From Tropicibacter oceani (GTDB taxonomy: Bacteria; Pseudomonadota; Alphaproteobacteria; Rhodobacterales; Rhodobacteraceae), in assembly GCF_029958925.1 (NCBI RefSeq), contig NZ_CP124616.1:1860001-1924000 (forward strand): a stretch of 64,000 bases of DNA, read 5' to 3'. Numbering within the stretch: position 1 is the first letter of the stretch; each line of letters starts with the position of its first letter. A program made the position numbers and the translations under genes. Under the pieces are notes generated by a model. The model ran no database searches and was not told the DNA's origin. It saw only the letters and a list, made by a program, of their open reading frames with translations. Of this stretch, positions 41,491 through 50,319 are shown one piece after another.

Positions 41491-42246
41491 TCAGACCGTG
41501 CCGCCCTCGACATAGAAATCCTGCGCCGTGCACATGGCCGCATCGTCCGAGGCCAGGAACAGGACCATCCGCGCAAGGTAGACCGGGTCGATCAGGTCTG
41601 GAAGGATCTGCCGTTCGAGATGCTTTTTCTCGGCCTCGGGGGTCAGCCAAAGTTCGCGCTGGCGTTCGGTCAAAATCCAGCCGGGAACCACGGTGTTCAC
41701 CCTTATGCGGTGCTTTCCCAGATCCTGCGCAAGACCGCGCGTCAGCCCGTGCACCGCGGATTTGCCGGTCGTATAGGCCGGCATTCCGCCCTGCGGCATC
41801 ATCCAGCTGACCGAGCCCATGTTGATGATCGAGCCCTTGCCCGCCGCGATCATCCCCGGCGCCACGGCCTGAATGGCAAAGAACTGGTGGCGCAGGTTGG
41901 TGTTCATGCGCTCGTCCCAGTAGTCCGGGGTGACTTCGGTCCAGTCATGGCGGTCGTCTCGGGCGGCGTTGTTGACCAATACGGTCGGGGCGCCGATGCG
42001 CCCGGCCAGCGCCGCGAAAGAGGATTTCAACTGGTCGATGTCGCGCAGATCGCAAGGTTCAAAGGCGATATCGCCGCTCAGGCGGTCGAGCAGGTTCGCG
42101 GCGGCGGTTTCATCGAAATCGACAAAGCCGACGCGCGCGCCTTGGGCCGCGAAGGCCTCGACGATGGCGGCGCCGATGCCCGAGGCGCCGCCGGTGACGA
42201 TCACCGAGGTTCCCTTGAGGCCGGGGTATTGGGCGAATTGAGTCAT
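41491..42246 (-). CDS. SDR pentose 1-dehydrogenase, XylB-like
   Basis: A 251-residue classical SDR closely matching Caulobacter D-xylose dehydrogenase in the motif NNAARDDRHDWTEVTPDYWD and NLRHQFFAIQAVAPGM. Cofactor motif TGGASGIG (19-26); the catalytic Tyr and Lys are YTTGK; S in GSVSW. It would oxidise D-xylose or L-arabinose to the lactone. It is the last gene of a five-gene operon, separated from the DenD-like gene by a repeat element and a 17-G run (93 bp). Confidence 0.85.
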   Translation of the reverse strand: MTQFAQYPGLKGTSVIVTGGASGIGAAIVEAFAAQGARVGFVDFDETAAANLLDRLSGDIAFEPCDLRDIDQLKSSFAALAGRIGAPTVLVNNAARDDRHDWTEVTPDYWDERMNTNLRHQFFAIQAVAPGMIAAGKGSIINMGSVSWMMPQGGMPAYTTGKSAVHGLTRGLAQDLGKHRIRVNTVVPGWILTERQRELWLTPEAEKKHLERQILPDLIDPVYLARMVLFLASDDAAMCTAQDFYVEGGTV

Positions 42247-42276
42247 GTTACGTTCCTGTCGGGCGGGGGGGGGGGG

Positions 42277-42330
42277 GGGGGCTGCCCCCGTCGCCTTTGG
42301 CGACTCCCCGGAGTATTTTGGCCAAGAAGA
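42277..42330 (-). repeat. Dispersed G/C-palindromic intergenic repeat, copy 3, adjoining a 17-G run
   Basis: Inverse orientation relative to copies 1 and 2: GGGGGC-TGCCCCC, then CGCCTTTGGCG hairpin, then CCCCGGAGTATTTTGG. A 17-base G homopolymer (42265-42281) abuts it. It lies within an operon between XylB-like and DenD-like genes. Confidence 0.8.
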
Positions 42331-42339
42331 AGGGCCGGT

Positions 42340-43302
42340 TCAGCCCGGCAGGTCGTCTTCGAGGAAGAAGCGGATGTTGTCCTGAAAGCTGGCGTCGGGT
42401 TTCATGCCCAGAGACGCGGCTTTTTCGGGCCGGATGTCGAGTCGCCAGCCGTCGAGGATGGGCTGGATTTCCGGTTGCGGGTTCCAGGTGATCAGCTTGG
42501 CCGGTTCCGGCCCGGCGACGGCGGTCATGGCGTCGATCATCTGGCCGATGGTCCAGACCCGGCCTGGCATGGTCATGCAGCGGCGTTTGCCAAAGGCTTC
42601 GGCAGGGATTTCGGCGGCGGTGACCAGGTTTTCGACGCATTGCCGCGGGCTGAGGTAGAAATGCGGAAAGTCGCGGTCGACCGGGCAGTTGGCCGGTTGG
42701 CCCTGAAGCGGTTCGCGGAAGATCGACGACATGAAGCCGCTGGCGGCGCGGTTCGGGGCGCCGGGGCGGACGGAAATGGTGGGCAGGCGAAAGCCGCGCC
42801 CGTCGATGAAACCCTTGCGGCTGTAATCCTCGACCAGCAGCTCGCCGATCAGCTTTTGCGCGCCGTAGGAGATTTGCGGGTTCAGCGCCGAATTATCGGT
42901 ATAGGGCTGGGGCACCTCGCCGCCGAAGACGGCGATGGAGGAGGTGAAGACCAGCAGCGGTTTGGTGCCCATTGCGCGGGCGCGTTCCAGCACGTTGATC
43001 GTGCCGTACATGTTGATCTTGTAGCCGAAGTCGAAGTCGTCCTCGGCATGGGCCGAAACCACGGCGGCCAGCAGGTAGATCACGTCGGTGTCCGGCGCGA
43101 TGGCCGCGTCGACCGAGGCGCGGTCCGAGATGTCGCAGGTGCTGTAGTCGACGGGGAAGGAGGCCGTGATATGGGCCGGGGGGTTGATGTCGGTCAGGGT
43201 CAGCCGGCTGATCGCTTTGCCGTTCAGCTCGCCCAGGGCGGCCAGTTTGCGGGCGAGTTTCTGGCCGACCATGCCGCCGCCGCCGATGATGAGGATGTTC
43301 AT
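42340..43302 (-). CDS. NAD-dependent epimerase/dehydratase, DenD-like
   Basis: A 320-residue extended SDR starting MNILIIGGGGMVGQKLARKL (ATG 43302). It resembles D-erythronate 2-dehydrogenase DenD, in length and in the LLAAVVSAHAEDDFDFGYKIN segment. Catalytic Tyr/Lys are in ISYGAQKLIGE. It overlaps the upstream kinase stop codon (ATGA). Its role could be oxidation of a sugar acid at C2 or C3 (inference from the family and neighbours). Confidence 0.82.
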   Translation of the reverse strand: MNILIIGGGGMVGQKLARKLAALGELNGKAISRLTLTDINPPAHITASFPVDYSTCDISDRASVDAAIAPDTDVIYLLAAVVSAHAEDDFDFGYKINMYGTINVLERARAMGTKPLLVFTSSIAVFGGEVPQPYTDNSALNPQISYGAQKLIGELLVEDYSRKGFIDGRGFRLPTISVRPGAPNRAASGFMSSIFREPLQGQPANCPVDRDFPHFYLSPRQCVENLVTAAEIPAEAFGKRRCMTMPGRVWTIGQMIDAMTAVAGPEPAKLITWNPQPEIQPILDGWRLDIRPEKAASLGMKPDASFQDNIRFFLEDDLPG

Positions 43303-44216
43303 GGGGTGCCTTTCTGAAAGATCTGGGGCGCGAGGGCGCCGCGTTGCTGGATGACCTTGGCGGCCAGATCGGCAGCCTGCCCGGTGGCCTCGGCGACCGA
43401 TTTGCCCTGTGCGCGGGCGGCAAGGAAGCCTGCGCCAAAGCTGTCGCCTGCGGCGGTGCTGTCGACGACCTTGGGCACCATGGGCGGATCGTAGCGGTAA
43501 TCGCCTTCGTCCTTGCTCCAGACGTGGCAGATTTCGGCGCCGTTCTTGACCGCGACGCAGGTGGCACCCAGGCCGCGATAGCGCGCGATGGTATCGTCGG
43601 GGGTGATGTCGCCAAAGGCCATTTGTTCTTCGTCGAAGGAGGGCATGACGGTGTCCGCGACCCCGGCCCCCATCAGCAGGCCCTGGGCCATGGTCTTTGC
43701 GTCCTCCCACAGGCGGGGGCGCAGGTTGGTGTCAAAGGCGACATGAGTGCCGCGCGCGCGGGCGCGCATCAGGGCGGCGCAAAGCGCGGTGCGCCCTGCG
43801 GGCGGCAGGATGGCCAGGGTGATGCCCGAGAACTGGACCACGTCCTGACCGGTCAGGATGGCGTCCAGCCAGGCCGGATCGTCGCCCAGCGTCCTGGCGG
43901 CCGATTGCCCGCGCCAGTAGGAAAAGCTGCGTTCGCCATTGGCCAGCGAGATCATGTACAGGCCGACGGTGCGGGCGGGGTCGCGGCGGATCGCCTGCGT
44001 GTCGATGCCCTGTGCCGCGATGAAGCCCAGCATGTCGTCCGAGACCTGATCGGTGCCGACGGCGGTGCCATAACCAACGCTCCAGTCGTCCGGCAGCAGG
44101 CGGCGGGCGTACCAGGCGGTGTTGAAGGTATCACCGGCATAGCCCATGTGGAACAGCCCGCCCTCGGCCGGGGCCATTTCGACCATGATTTCACCAAGGC
44201 AGAGAAAGCGGTTCAT
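43299..44216 (-). CDS. kdgK: PfkB-family kinase, 2-dehydro-3-deoxygluconokinase-like
   Basis: A 305-residue ribokinase-family kinase starting MNRFLCLGEIMVEM. KDG-kinase hallmark SLANGERSFSYWRGQSAAR (about 93-111) and the PfkB signature with the anion hole and catalytic Asp, DSTAAGDSFGAGFL. It phosphorylates 2-keto-3-deoxygluconate on the Entner-Doudoroff side branch. It overlaps both flanking genes by ATGA, so operon membership is certain. The KDPG aldolase is not in the window. Confidence 0.88.
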   Translation of the reverse strand: MNRFLCLGEIMVEMAPAEGGLFHMGYAGDTFNTAWYARRLLPDDWSVGYGTAVGTDQVSDDMLGFIAAQGIDTQAIRRDPARTVGLYMISLANGERSFSYWRGQSAARTLGDDPAWLDAILTGQDVVQFSGITLAILPPAGRTALCAALMRARARGTHVAFDTNLRPRLWEDAKTMAQGLLMGAGVADTVMPSFDEEQMAFGDITPDDTIARYRGLGATCVAVKNGAEICHVWSKDEGDYRYDPPMVPKVVDSTAAGDSFGAGFLAARAQGKSVAEATGQAADLAAKVIQQRGALAPQIFQKGTP

Positions 44217-45364
44217 AGCAGCCCCCTTGCGGTGAGGTTGCGCATCAACTGACCGGTGCCGAAACGCCATTCCGGGGCCTCGGTCGACAGGCGCACGGTG
44301 TTTTGCAGCGCGCCAAGGCCGGGTTCCGAGATGGTGACGATATCGCCCATCTTGTGGGTAAAGCCCTGGCCCGGCGTGTCGCGGTCCTGGATGGGGGCGA
44401 ACAAGGTGCCAAGGAACAGGAAAAACCCGTCGGGGTACTGGTGGTGCCGCCCGATGGTCTGTGCGACGATATCGGCGGGGCGGCGGCTGATCTTGTTCAT
44501 CGAGGAATGGCCATCCAGGACAAAGCCATCCTCGCCGGTGACCTTCAGGGTCAGTTCCGCGTTTTCGACCTGCGCCATGCCGTAATGACCATCGAACAGC
44601 CGCAGGAAAGGGCCGACGGCGCAGCTTGCGTTGTTGTCCTTGGCCTTGCCCAGCAGCAGGGCCGAGCGGCCTTCGACGTCGCGCAGGTTGACGTCGTTGC
44701 CAAGGGTCGCGCCCATGATCTGGCCGCGCGAATTGATCGCAAGGACGATCTCGGGTTCGGGGTTGTTCCAGGTGCTGATCGGGTGCAGGCCCACGGCCGC
44801 GCCCCAGCCGACGGCGGCCATCGGCTGACATTTGGTGAACACCTCGGCGTCGGGGCCTATCCCGACCTCAAGGTACGGGGACCACAGACCTTCGGCCTGC
44901 AGGACGCGCTTGACCTCTATCGCCTTTGCGCTGCCCGGTTCGATGCCGTGCAGGCTGTCGCCGATGGCAGTCTTGACGCGGGCGCGAATGTCTTCGGCGC
45001 GGTCGGCGTCGCCGGCGGCCTGTTCTTCGATCACCCGTTCGACCATGGATTCGGCAAAGGTCACGCCCGAGGCCTTGATCGCCTGCAGATCGGGCGGCGC
45101 GAGAAAGCGCAGGGTGTCGGGGCCGGCGTCCTCGGTCGAGGCGGCGGCCAGGTCGGCCAGGCTGCAGACCTCTTTGCCCTTGGCGTGGGTGACGTATTCG
45201 GCGGCGTCCTCGCGTTCCAGCAGATCGCTTAGCGTCGGGGCTTCGCGGGCGGTGATGTCAAAGACAGAGCCGCCGCGCAGCGTGACCAGCGCGGGGCCAA
45301 GCCCGGGGCGCCAGATGCGCCCGACAAGGCAGGCCTTGGGGTCGGGGTTCGAAAAGGGCAGCAT
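44213..45364 (-). CDS. xylX: FAH-family 2-keto-3-deoxy-pentonate dehydratase, XylX-like
   Basis: A 383-residue fumarylacetoacetate hydrolase-fold enzyme. It shares with Caulobacter XylX many stretches, for example TLSDLLEREDAAEYV, LAPPDLQAIKASGVTFAESM, YLEVGIGPDAEVFTKCQPM and ALLLGKAKDNNASC. It would dehydrate 2-keto-3-deoxy-D-xylonate (or L-arabonate) to alpha-ketoglutarate semialdehyde, a Weimberg pathway step. Nine bp separate it from the SDR gene upstream; it overlaps kdgK by ATGA. The divergent-strand palindrome at 46206 controls this operon. Confidence 0.88.
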   Translation of the reverse strand: MLPFSNPDPKACLVGRIWRPGLGPALVTLRGGSVFDITAREAPTLSDLLEREDAAEYVTHAKGKEVCSLADLAAASTEDAGPDTLRFLAPPDLQAIKASGVTFAESMVERVIEEQAAGDADRAEDIRARVKTAIGDSLHGIEPGSAKAIEVKRVLQAEGLWSPYLEVGIGPDAEVFTKCQPMAAVGWGAAVGLHPISTWNNPEPEIVLAINSRGQIMGATLGNDVNLRDVEGRSALLLGKAKDNNASCAVGPFLRLFDGHYGMAQVENAELTLKVTGEDGFVLDGHSSMNKISRRPADIVAQTIGRHHQYPDGFFLFLGTLFAPIQDRDTPGQGFTHKMGDIVTISEPGLGALQNTVRLSTEAPEWRFGTGQLMRNLTARGLL

Positions 45365-45373
45365 GGCGGGTCC

Positions 45374-46135
45374 TTACAGGCTGGCGGTGATGCCGCCATC
45401 GACAAACAGGGTGTGACCGTTGACAAAGCTGGCGGCGTCGGACGACAGGTAGATGCAGGCGCCTACCAGTTCCTCGACGCGGCCCCAGCGGCCGGCGGGG
45501 GTGCGTTTTTCCAGCCAGGCGGAAAACTCCGGGTCGGCGACAAGGGCGGCGTTCAGCGGCGTGTCAAAGTAGCCGGGCGCAATGGCGTTGCAGTTCAGCC
45601 CGTATTTGGCCCAGTCGGTGGCCATGCCCTTGGTCAGGTTGGCAACCGCGCCCTTGGACGTGGTGTAGGGGGCGATGCCGGGGCGGGCGAGGGCGGTTTG
45701 CACGCTTGCGATGTTGATGATCTTGCCGCGCTTGCGGGTGATCATGTGGCGCGCGACCGCCTGACCGACATAAAAGACCGAGTTCACGTTGGTGCGCATC
45801 AGGCGGTCGAAATCCTCGGGGTCGAAATCCTCCAGCGGGGTGCGGTGCTGCATTCCGGCGTTGTTCACCAGAATGTCGATGGCGCCGTGCTGCGCCTCGT
45901 ATCCGTCGATGGCGGCGCGGGCGGCGGCGGCGTCGGTCACGTCAAAGGGCAGGGTGTCCACCGTGGCGCCCGCTGCCCGCAGGGTTTGCGCGCTTTCCTC
46001 AAGCCGTTCGGCGTTGCGGGCGTTCAGCACCAGGCTGGCCCCGGCCTGCGACAAGCCCCGCGCCAGCGCCATGCCAATGCCCATGGATGAGCCGGTGACG
46101 AGCGCGCGGCGCCCGCTAAGATCGAACAGTTTCAT
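45374..46135 (-). CDS. SDR oxidoreductase, gluconate 5-dehydrogenase-like
   Basis: A 253-residue classical SDR, ATG 46135 with TTGGGAGGATAC upstream. Cofactor motif TGSSMGIGMALA, NNAGMQHRTPLEDFDPEDF (typical of IdnO/Gno), catalytic PYTTSKGAV and substrate tail PLNAALVADPEF. It reduces or oxidises a sugar acid at C5. First gene of the SDR-xylX-kdgK-denD-xylB operon, with an operator 70-85 bp upstream. Confidence 0.9.
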   Translation of the reverse strand: MKLFDLSGRRALVTGSSMGIGMALARGLSQAGASLVLNARNAERLEESAQTLRAAGATVDTLPFDVTDAAAARAAIDGYEAQHGAIDILVNNAGMQHRTPLEDFDPEDFDRLMRTNVNSVFYVGQAVARHMITRKRGKIINIASVQTALARPGIAPYTTSKGAVANLTKGMATDWAKYGLNCNAIAPGYFDTPLNAALVADPEFSAWLEKRTPAGRWGRVEELVGACIYLSSDAASFVNGHTLFVDGGITASL

Positions 46136-46205
46136 GTATCCTCCCAAGGTCCCCCCATGTCCCGCGCAGGGGCGTTGACATCGGGGTGCAAAATCGACTT
46201 GATGG

Positions 46206-46221
46206 AAATGGTATACCATTT
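46206..46221. promoter_or_regulatory. GntR/UxuR-type operator AAATGGTATACCATTT, site 2
   Basis: A perfect 16-bp palindrome in the divergent region between the SDR operon (minus) and the LysE-like gene (plus); it shares GGTATACC with sites 1 and 3. Each of the flanking units is about 70-90 bp away, so both may be controlled. Confidence 0.75.
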
Positions 46222-46311
46222 ATGCGACGATGCAAGCAGCCGTCGCCGCCCTGTGGACCTTGGGGGAGGGGTTTCCATGATCTTGCGCCGGGCAAGCGCG
46301 GGCCAGCGCCA

Positions 46312-46911
46312 ATGCTGAGCTTTGCCGCCGCCGTCTTTTTCCTGATCGTGACGCCGGGGCCGGGGGTTCTGTCGACCGCCGGTGTGGGCGCGGCCTATGG
46401 GTTTCGCGCCGGGCTGCGTTATGTGCTGGGCCTGTTCATCGGGACCAACCTTGTGGCGCTGGCGGTGATTTCGGGGGTGGCGGCGGTGGTTCTGTCGGTG
46501 CCGGTGATCCGCACGGTTCTGATGGTCGCCTCGGTTTGCTACCTGCTTTACCTGGCGGCGCGCATCGCCTTTGCCGGGTCGCGTATCGCCTTTATCGAGG
46601 CCAAGGCGCCCCCCGCGATCCTTGCCGGGATCGCGCTGCAAGCGATCAACCCAAAGGCCTATGCGGTCAACACCACGCTCTTCGCGGGCTTTGCCTTTGC
46701 CCCTGACAACCTGCTGTTCGAAACCACCGCCAAGTTGCTGATCGTCAACACCATCTGGATTCCCATCCATCTTGGCTGGCTTTGGGCCGGGGCGTCCTTG
46801 CACAGGCTGAACCTGAGCGAAGCCAGCCACCGCCGCATCAATTACCTGATGGCCGCGTCGATGCTGCTGGTCGTCGCCCTGGCCATCACATCGGGGTTGA
46901 AAGCCACATGA
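46312..46911 (+). CDS. LysE/RhtB-family transporter
   Basis: A 199-residue membrane protein with about six helices, start MLSFAAAVFFLIVTPGPGVL (ATG 46312). The TPGPG motif in helix 1 is the family hallmark. Amino acid or small metabolite export is usual; in this context export of a pathway intermediate is possible. No Shine-Dalgarno is obvious (CGCCA). It overlaps the next gene by ATGA. Confidence 0.88.
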   Translation: MLSFAAAVFFLIVTPGPGVLSTAGVGAAYGFRAGLRYVLGLFIGTNLVALAVISGVAAVVLSVPVIRTVLMVASVCYLLYLAARIAFAGSRIAFIEAKAPPAILAGIALQAINPKAYAVNTTLFAGFAFAPDNLLFETTAKLLIVNTIWIPIHLGWLWAGASLHRLNLSEASHRRINYLMAASMLLVVALAITSGLKAT

Positions 46912-48302
46912 CCATCGCCGCCGCCATTGCTGAACTATCGACCCTGCTGGGCGCGCGCCTTGTGACGTCGCAGGCGGACCGCACCCTGCATGGCCAGAAC
47001 GAAACCTACTATCCGCTGACGCCGCCCGACGCGGTGGCCTATCCGGAAACCACGGCCGAGGTGTCGCAGATCATGGCAATCTGCCACGCGCAGGATTGCC
47101 CGGTCACGCCCTATGGCGCGGCCTCCTCGCTCGAGGGGCAGCACCTGGCCGTGCAGGGAGGCGTTTCGCTGGACATGACCCGGATGAACCGCGTGCTGGC
47201 GGTCAACGCCGAAGACCTGAATGCCGTGGTGCAACCGGGGATCACGCGGATCGCCCTGAACGAAGAGCTGCGCGCCACGGGGCTGTTCTTTCCGGTCGAT
47301 CCCGGCGCCAATGCCAGCATGGGTGGCATGGCGGGCACGCGGGCCAGTGGCACCACGGCCGTGCGTTATGGCACAATGCGCGAAAACGTTCTGGCGCTCG
47401 AGGCGGTGATGGCCGACGGCACGGTGATCCGCACCGGGACAAAGGCGCGCAAATCCTCGACCGGTTATGACCTGACGCATCTGTTGGTCGGCTCCGAAGG
47501 CACGCTGGGCATCATCACCGAACTGACCCTGCGCCTGCAGGGCATCCCCGAGGCGACGGCGGCCGCCACCTGCCGCTTTGCCTCGGTTCAGGATGCGGTG
47601 AATTGCGTGATCCTGACCATCCAGTCGGGCCTGCCCATGGCGCGGATCGAGCTGCTGGACCACATGATGGTGCGCGGCTTCAACCTCTATGCCGATGCGG
47701 GCCTGCCGGAAATGCCGCACCTGTTCCTTGAGTTTCACGGGAGTAAGGCCGGGGTGGCCGAACAGATGGCCAGCTTTGCCGAGATCGCCGAGGATTTCGG
47801 CGCCACCGGCTGGCGCACGGCCACCCGCGCCGAGGATCGCAATGCCCTGTGGAAAATGCGCCACAGCGCCCATTACGCCAGCGCCGCGCTGGGCAAGGGC
47901 AAACGCCTGTGGCCCACCGATGTCTGTGTGCCAATCAGCCAATTGGCCACGGCGGTGGTGCAGGCACAGGACGACGCGGTGCGCCTTGGCCTGACCAGCA
48001 CCATCGTCGGCCATGTCGGCGACGGCAACTTCCACGCAGGCGTTTCGGTCAACCCCGAGGACGCGGATGAAATGGCGCGGGCCGAGGCCTTTACCAAGGC
48101 GCTGGCCGACACCGCCCTGCGCCTTGGCGGCACGGTCAGCGGCGAACACGGAATCGGGCTGGGAAAGCAAAGCCTGATGAACAAGGAACACGGGCCCGCC
48201 GTCGCCTATATGCGCGCGATCAAACAGGCGTTCGATTCCAAGGGGATCCTGAACCCGGGCAAGATGTTGCCGCCTTTGGCCATGGCCAAAGCGGCGGAAT
48301 GA
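46908..48302 (+). CDS. FAD-linked D-lactate/glycolate-type dehydrogenase (GlcD/Dld family)
   Basis: A 464-residue FAD-binding PCMH-type oxidase, start MTIAAAIAEL. FAD contacts: VTPYGAASSLEGQ, VDPGANASMGGMAGTRASGT and GTKARKSSTGYDLTHLLVGSEGTLGI. The C-terminal FAD-oxidase domain has VGHVGDGNFH and GEHGIGLGK. It oxidises an alpha-hydroxy acid, probably a sugar-acid-derived one. It is coupled by a 4-bp overlap to the LysE-like gene and lies 13 bp before the beta-hydroxyacid dehydrogenase gene. Confidence 0.9.
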   Translation: MTIAAAIAELSTLLGARLVTSQADRTLHGQNETYYPLTPPDAVAYPETTAEVSQIMAICHAQDCPVTPYGAASSLEGQHLAVQGGVSLDMTRMNRVLAVNAEDLNAVVQPGITRIALNEELRATGLFFPVDPGANASMGGMAGTRASGTTAVRYGTMRENVLALEAVMADGTVIRTGTKARKSSTGYDLTHLLVGSEGTLGIITELTLRLQGIPEATAAATCRFASVQDAVNCVILTIQSGLPMARIELLDHMMVRGFNLYADAGLPEMPHLFLEFHGSKAGVAEQMASFAEIAEDFGATGWRTATRAEDRNALWKMRHSAHYASAALGKGKRLWPTDVCVPISQLATAVVQAQDDAVRLGLTSTIVGHVGDGNFHAGVSVNPEDADEMARAEAFTKALADTALRLGGTVSGEHGIGLGKQSLMNKEHGPAVAYMRAIKQAFDSKGILNPGKMLPPLAMAKAAE

Positions 48303-48315
48303 AAGGGAGAGAGAC

Positions 48316-49236
48316 ATGACAGACAAACCAACGGTCGGCTTTATCGGTGTGGGCCTGATGGGCCACGGCATGGCCAAGAACATCCTGCAGGGCGGCTATC
48401 CGCTGGTGATCAAGGGCAACCGCAACCGCGCGCCGGTCGAAAGCCTGCTGTCCATGGGCGCGCGTGAGGTGCAGACCCCGCGCGAGATGGCGCAGCAATG
48501 CGACGTGATCCACCTGTGCCTGTCCAACTCGCCGCAGATCGAGGCGGTCTATCACGGCCCCGACGGCATCCTGGCAGGCGCGCGCCCCGGTCTGATCGTG
48601 GTCGATGCCTCGACCGCCGATCCCACCTCGACCATGGCACTGGCGGCGGAACTGGCACAAAAGGGCGGCACGATCGTCGATGCCCCACTGGGCCGCACCC
48701 CCAAAGAGGCCGAGGAAGGCACGCTTGACGCCATGGTCGGCGCCGACGACGAAAGCTATGCCAAGGTGCTGCCGATCATCGAATGCTGGGCGGGCAACAT
48801 CAACCGCGTCGGCGACACCGGCGCGGGCCACAAGATGAAGCTGCTGATGAACCTGATCTCCATGTCCTACGCCGCGCTTTACGCCGAGGCGACGGTGCTG
48901 GGTGCCAAGGTCGGCATCGCGCCGCAAACCGTGCAAAAGGTCATCGGCTCGTCCCGGCTGGGCAACGGGTTCTTCGACACCTTCATGAGCTACGCGGTCG
49001 ATCGCAACCGCGACGCGCACAAGTTCACCATCGCCAATGCGTCGAAGGACGTGCGCTATGCCAATGCCATGGCCGCCGACGCGGGAACCCTGACGCTGAT
49101 CGCCTCGGCGACGCGGCAGTATTTTTCCCATGTCGAGGCCATCGGCCACGCCGACGACTATGTGCCCTTCATCGTCGATCACATCGCACGGATGAACGGC
49201 ATGGACATGGAGGACGAGGTGAAAAAAGGCGCCTGA
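48316..49236 (+). CDS. Beta-hydroxyacid dehydrogenase (3-hydroxyisobutyrate/tartronate semialdehyde type)
   Basis: A 306-residue NAD(P)-dependent enzyme, ribosome-binding site AAAGGGAGAGAG. Rossmann GFIGVGLMGHGMAKN, substrate loop VDASTADPTST, GAGHKMKLLMN with the catalytic Lys (K838-base region) and C-terminal helices. The family reduces tartronate semialdehyde or oxidises 3-hydroxyisobutyrate. A second member occurs at 55967 in the other sugar-acid run; they share the DAPLGRTP segment. Confidence 0.9.
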   Translation: MTDKPTVGFIGVGLMGHGMAKNILQGGYPLVIKGNRNRAPVESLLSMGAREVQTPREMAQQCDVIHLCLSNSPQIEAVYHGPDGILAGARPGLIVVDASTADPTSTMALAAELAQKGGTIVDAPLGRTPKEAEEGTLDAMVGADDESYAKVLPIIECWAGNINRVGDTGAGHKMKLLMNLISMSYAALYAEATVLGAKVGIAPQTVQKVIGSSRLGNGFFDTFMSYAVDRNRDAHKFTIANASKDVRYANAMAADAGTLTLIASATRQYFSHVEAIGHADDYVPFIVDHIARMNGMDMEDEVKKGA

Positions 49237-49250
49237 CCCGCCCCTTCTTC

Positions 49251-49299
49251 TTGGTCAAAATACTCCGGGGGGGCGCGTCAGCGCGGGGGCAGCGCCCCC
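49251..49299 (+). repeat. Dispersed G/C-palindromic intergenic repeat, copy 4
   Basis: TCAAAATACTCCGGGGGG core followed by GGGGGC-agc-GCCCCC, in the 93-bp gap between the beta-hydroxyacid dehydrogenase and dioxygenase genes. Confidence 0.8.
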
Positions 49300-49329
49300 A
49301 TTCCCCGGTCCGCAAAACAGGACACCGCC

Positions 49330-50226
49330 ATGCTGAGCCAGACCGACAAGGATTTCTACGACGAAAACGGCTATCTGATGGTCGAGGACGTGGTCACGCC
49401 CGATCAACTGGCCCGCCTTCAGGACATCACCCACCGCCTGATCGAAGACTCGCGGCAGGTCAGCGAAAGCGACGAGCGCTATGATCTGGACAAGGGCCAC
49501 GGCCCGGACAGCCCGCGCCTGACGCGGATCAAGCTGCCGCACAAACTTGACCCCTATTACTGGGAAATCCTGTCCCAAAGCAAAGTCACCACGGTTCTGA
49601 CGGACCTTCTGGGCCCCGATACGGTGATCAACACCTCGAAGCTGAACACCAAGGCGCCGGGCGGCGGGGCGGCGGTGGAATGGCATCAGGACTGGGCCTT
49701 TTATCCCGCCACCAACGACAGCCTTCTGGCCTTTGGTCTGAACCTTGCGGATGTGGACGCGGCGAACGGGCCGCTGATGGTCATTCCCGGCAGCCACAGG
49801 GGGCCGGTGCTGAGCCATCACAACGACGGGGTGTTCTGCGGGGCGATCGACCCCGACGATCCCTTGTTCGAGATGGACAAGGCGGTGACGCTGACCGGCA
49901 AGGCGGGCAGCATGACGGTGCATCACGTGCGTATCCTGCACGGCTCGGCGCCTAATGTGTCGGACCGGGCGCGGTTGATCCTGTTCTATGAATGCGCCGC
50001 CGCCGATGCCTGGCCGCTGCTGGGCGGGTCGAGCTACATCCATTCTTTGGGGCAGCGCGGCTTTTGGGCCGATCTGCAGGAGCGGGTGATCACCGGCGCG
50101 CCCTGTCTGGAGCCGCGTTTGGAGCCGGTGCCGGTGCGCCTGCCATTGCCGCCCGCCAAGGACAACACCTCGATCTTCAAGACGCAGATGTCGGGCGGCG
50201 CGAGGAGCGCATTTTCGAAGATGTGA
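49330..50226 (+). CDS. Phytanoyl-CoA dioxygenase family protein (PhyH)
   Basis: A 298-residue Fe(II)/2-oxoglutarate dioxygenase. Iron facial triad: HxD in VEWHQDWAFYPATN (about residue 118) and distal His in TVHHVRILHGSAPN, with an Arg for 2-oxoglutarate shortly after. Substrate unknown; sugar-acid gene neighbours suggest it is not a phytanoyl-CoA enzyme. It resembles the PhyH at 59468. It ends near copy 5 of the repeat. Confidence 0.88.
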   Translation: MLSQTDKDFYDENGYLMVEDVVTPDQLARLQDITHRLIEDSRQVSESDERYDLDKGHGPDSPRLTRIKLPHKLDPYYWEILSQSKVTTVLTDLLGPDTVINTSKLNTKAPGGGAAVEWHQDWAFYPATNDSLLAFGLNLADVDAANGPLMVIPGSHRGPVLSHHNDGVFCGAIDPDDPLFEMDKAVTLTGKAGSMTVHHVRILHGSAPNVSDRARLILFYECAAADAWPLLGGSSYIHSLGQRGFWADLQERVITGAPCLEPRLEPVPVRLPLPPAKDNTSIFKTQMSGGARSAFSKM

Positions 50227-50245
50227 GAGTTTTCGGGGGTCCGGA

Positions 50246-50294
50246 GGGGGCGCTGCCCCCGCCGCCTTTGGCGGCCCCCCGGGATATTTTGGGC
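50246..50294 (-). repeat. Dispersed G/C-palindromic intergenic repeat, copy 5
   Basis: GGGGGC-gct-GCCCCC, a CGCCTTTGGCG hairpin and CCCCGGGATATTTTGGGC, between the convergent PhyH and RraA-like genes. Confidence 0.8.
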
Positions 50295-50319
50295 AAATGG
50301 AAACCGGGAGGGGCAGCGT

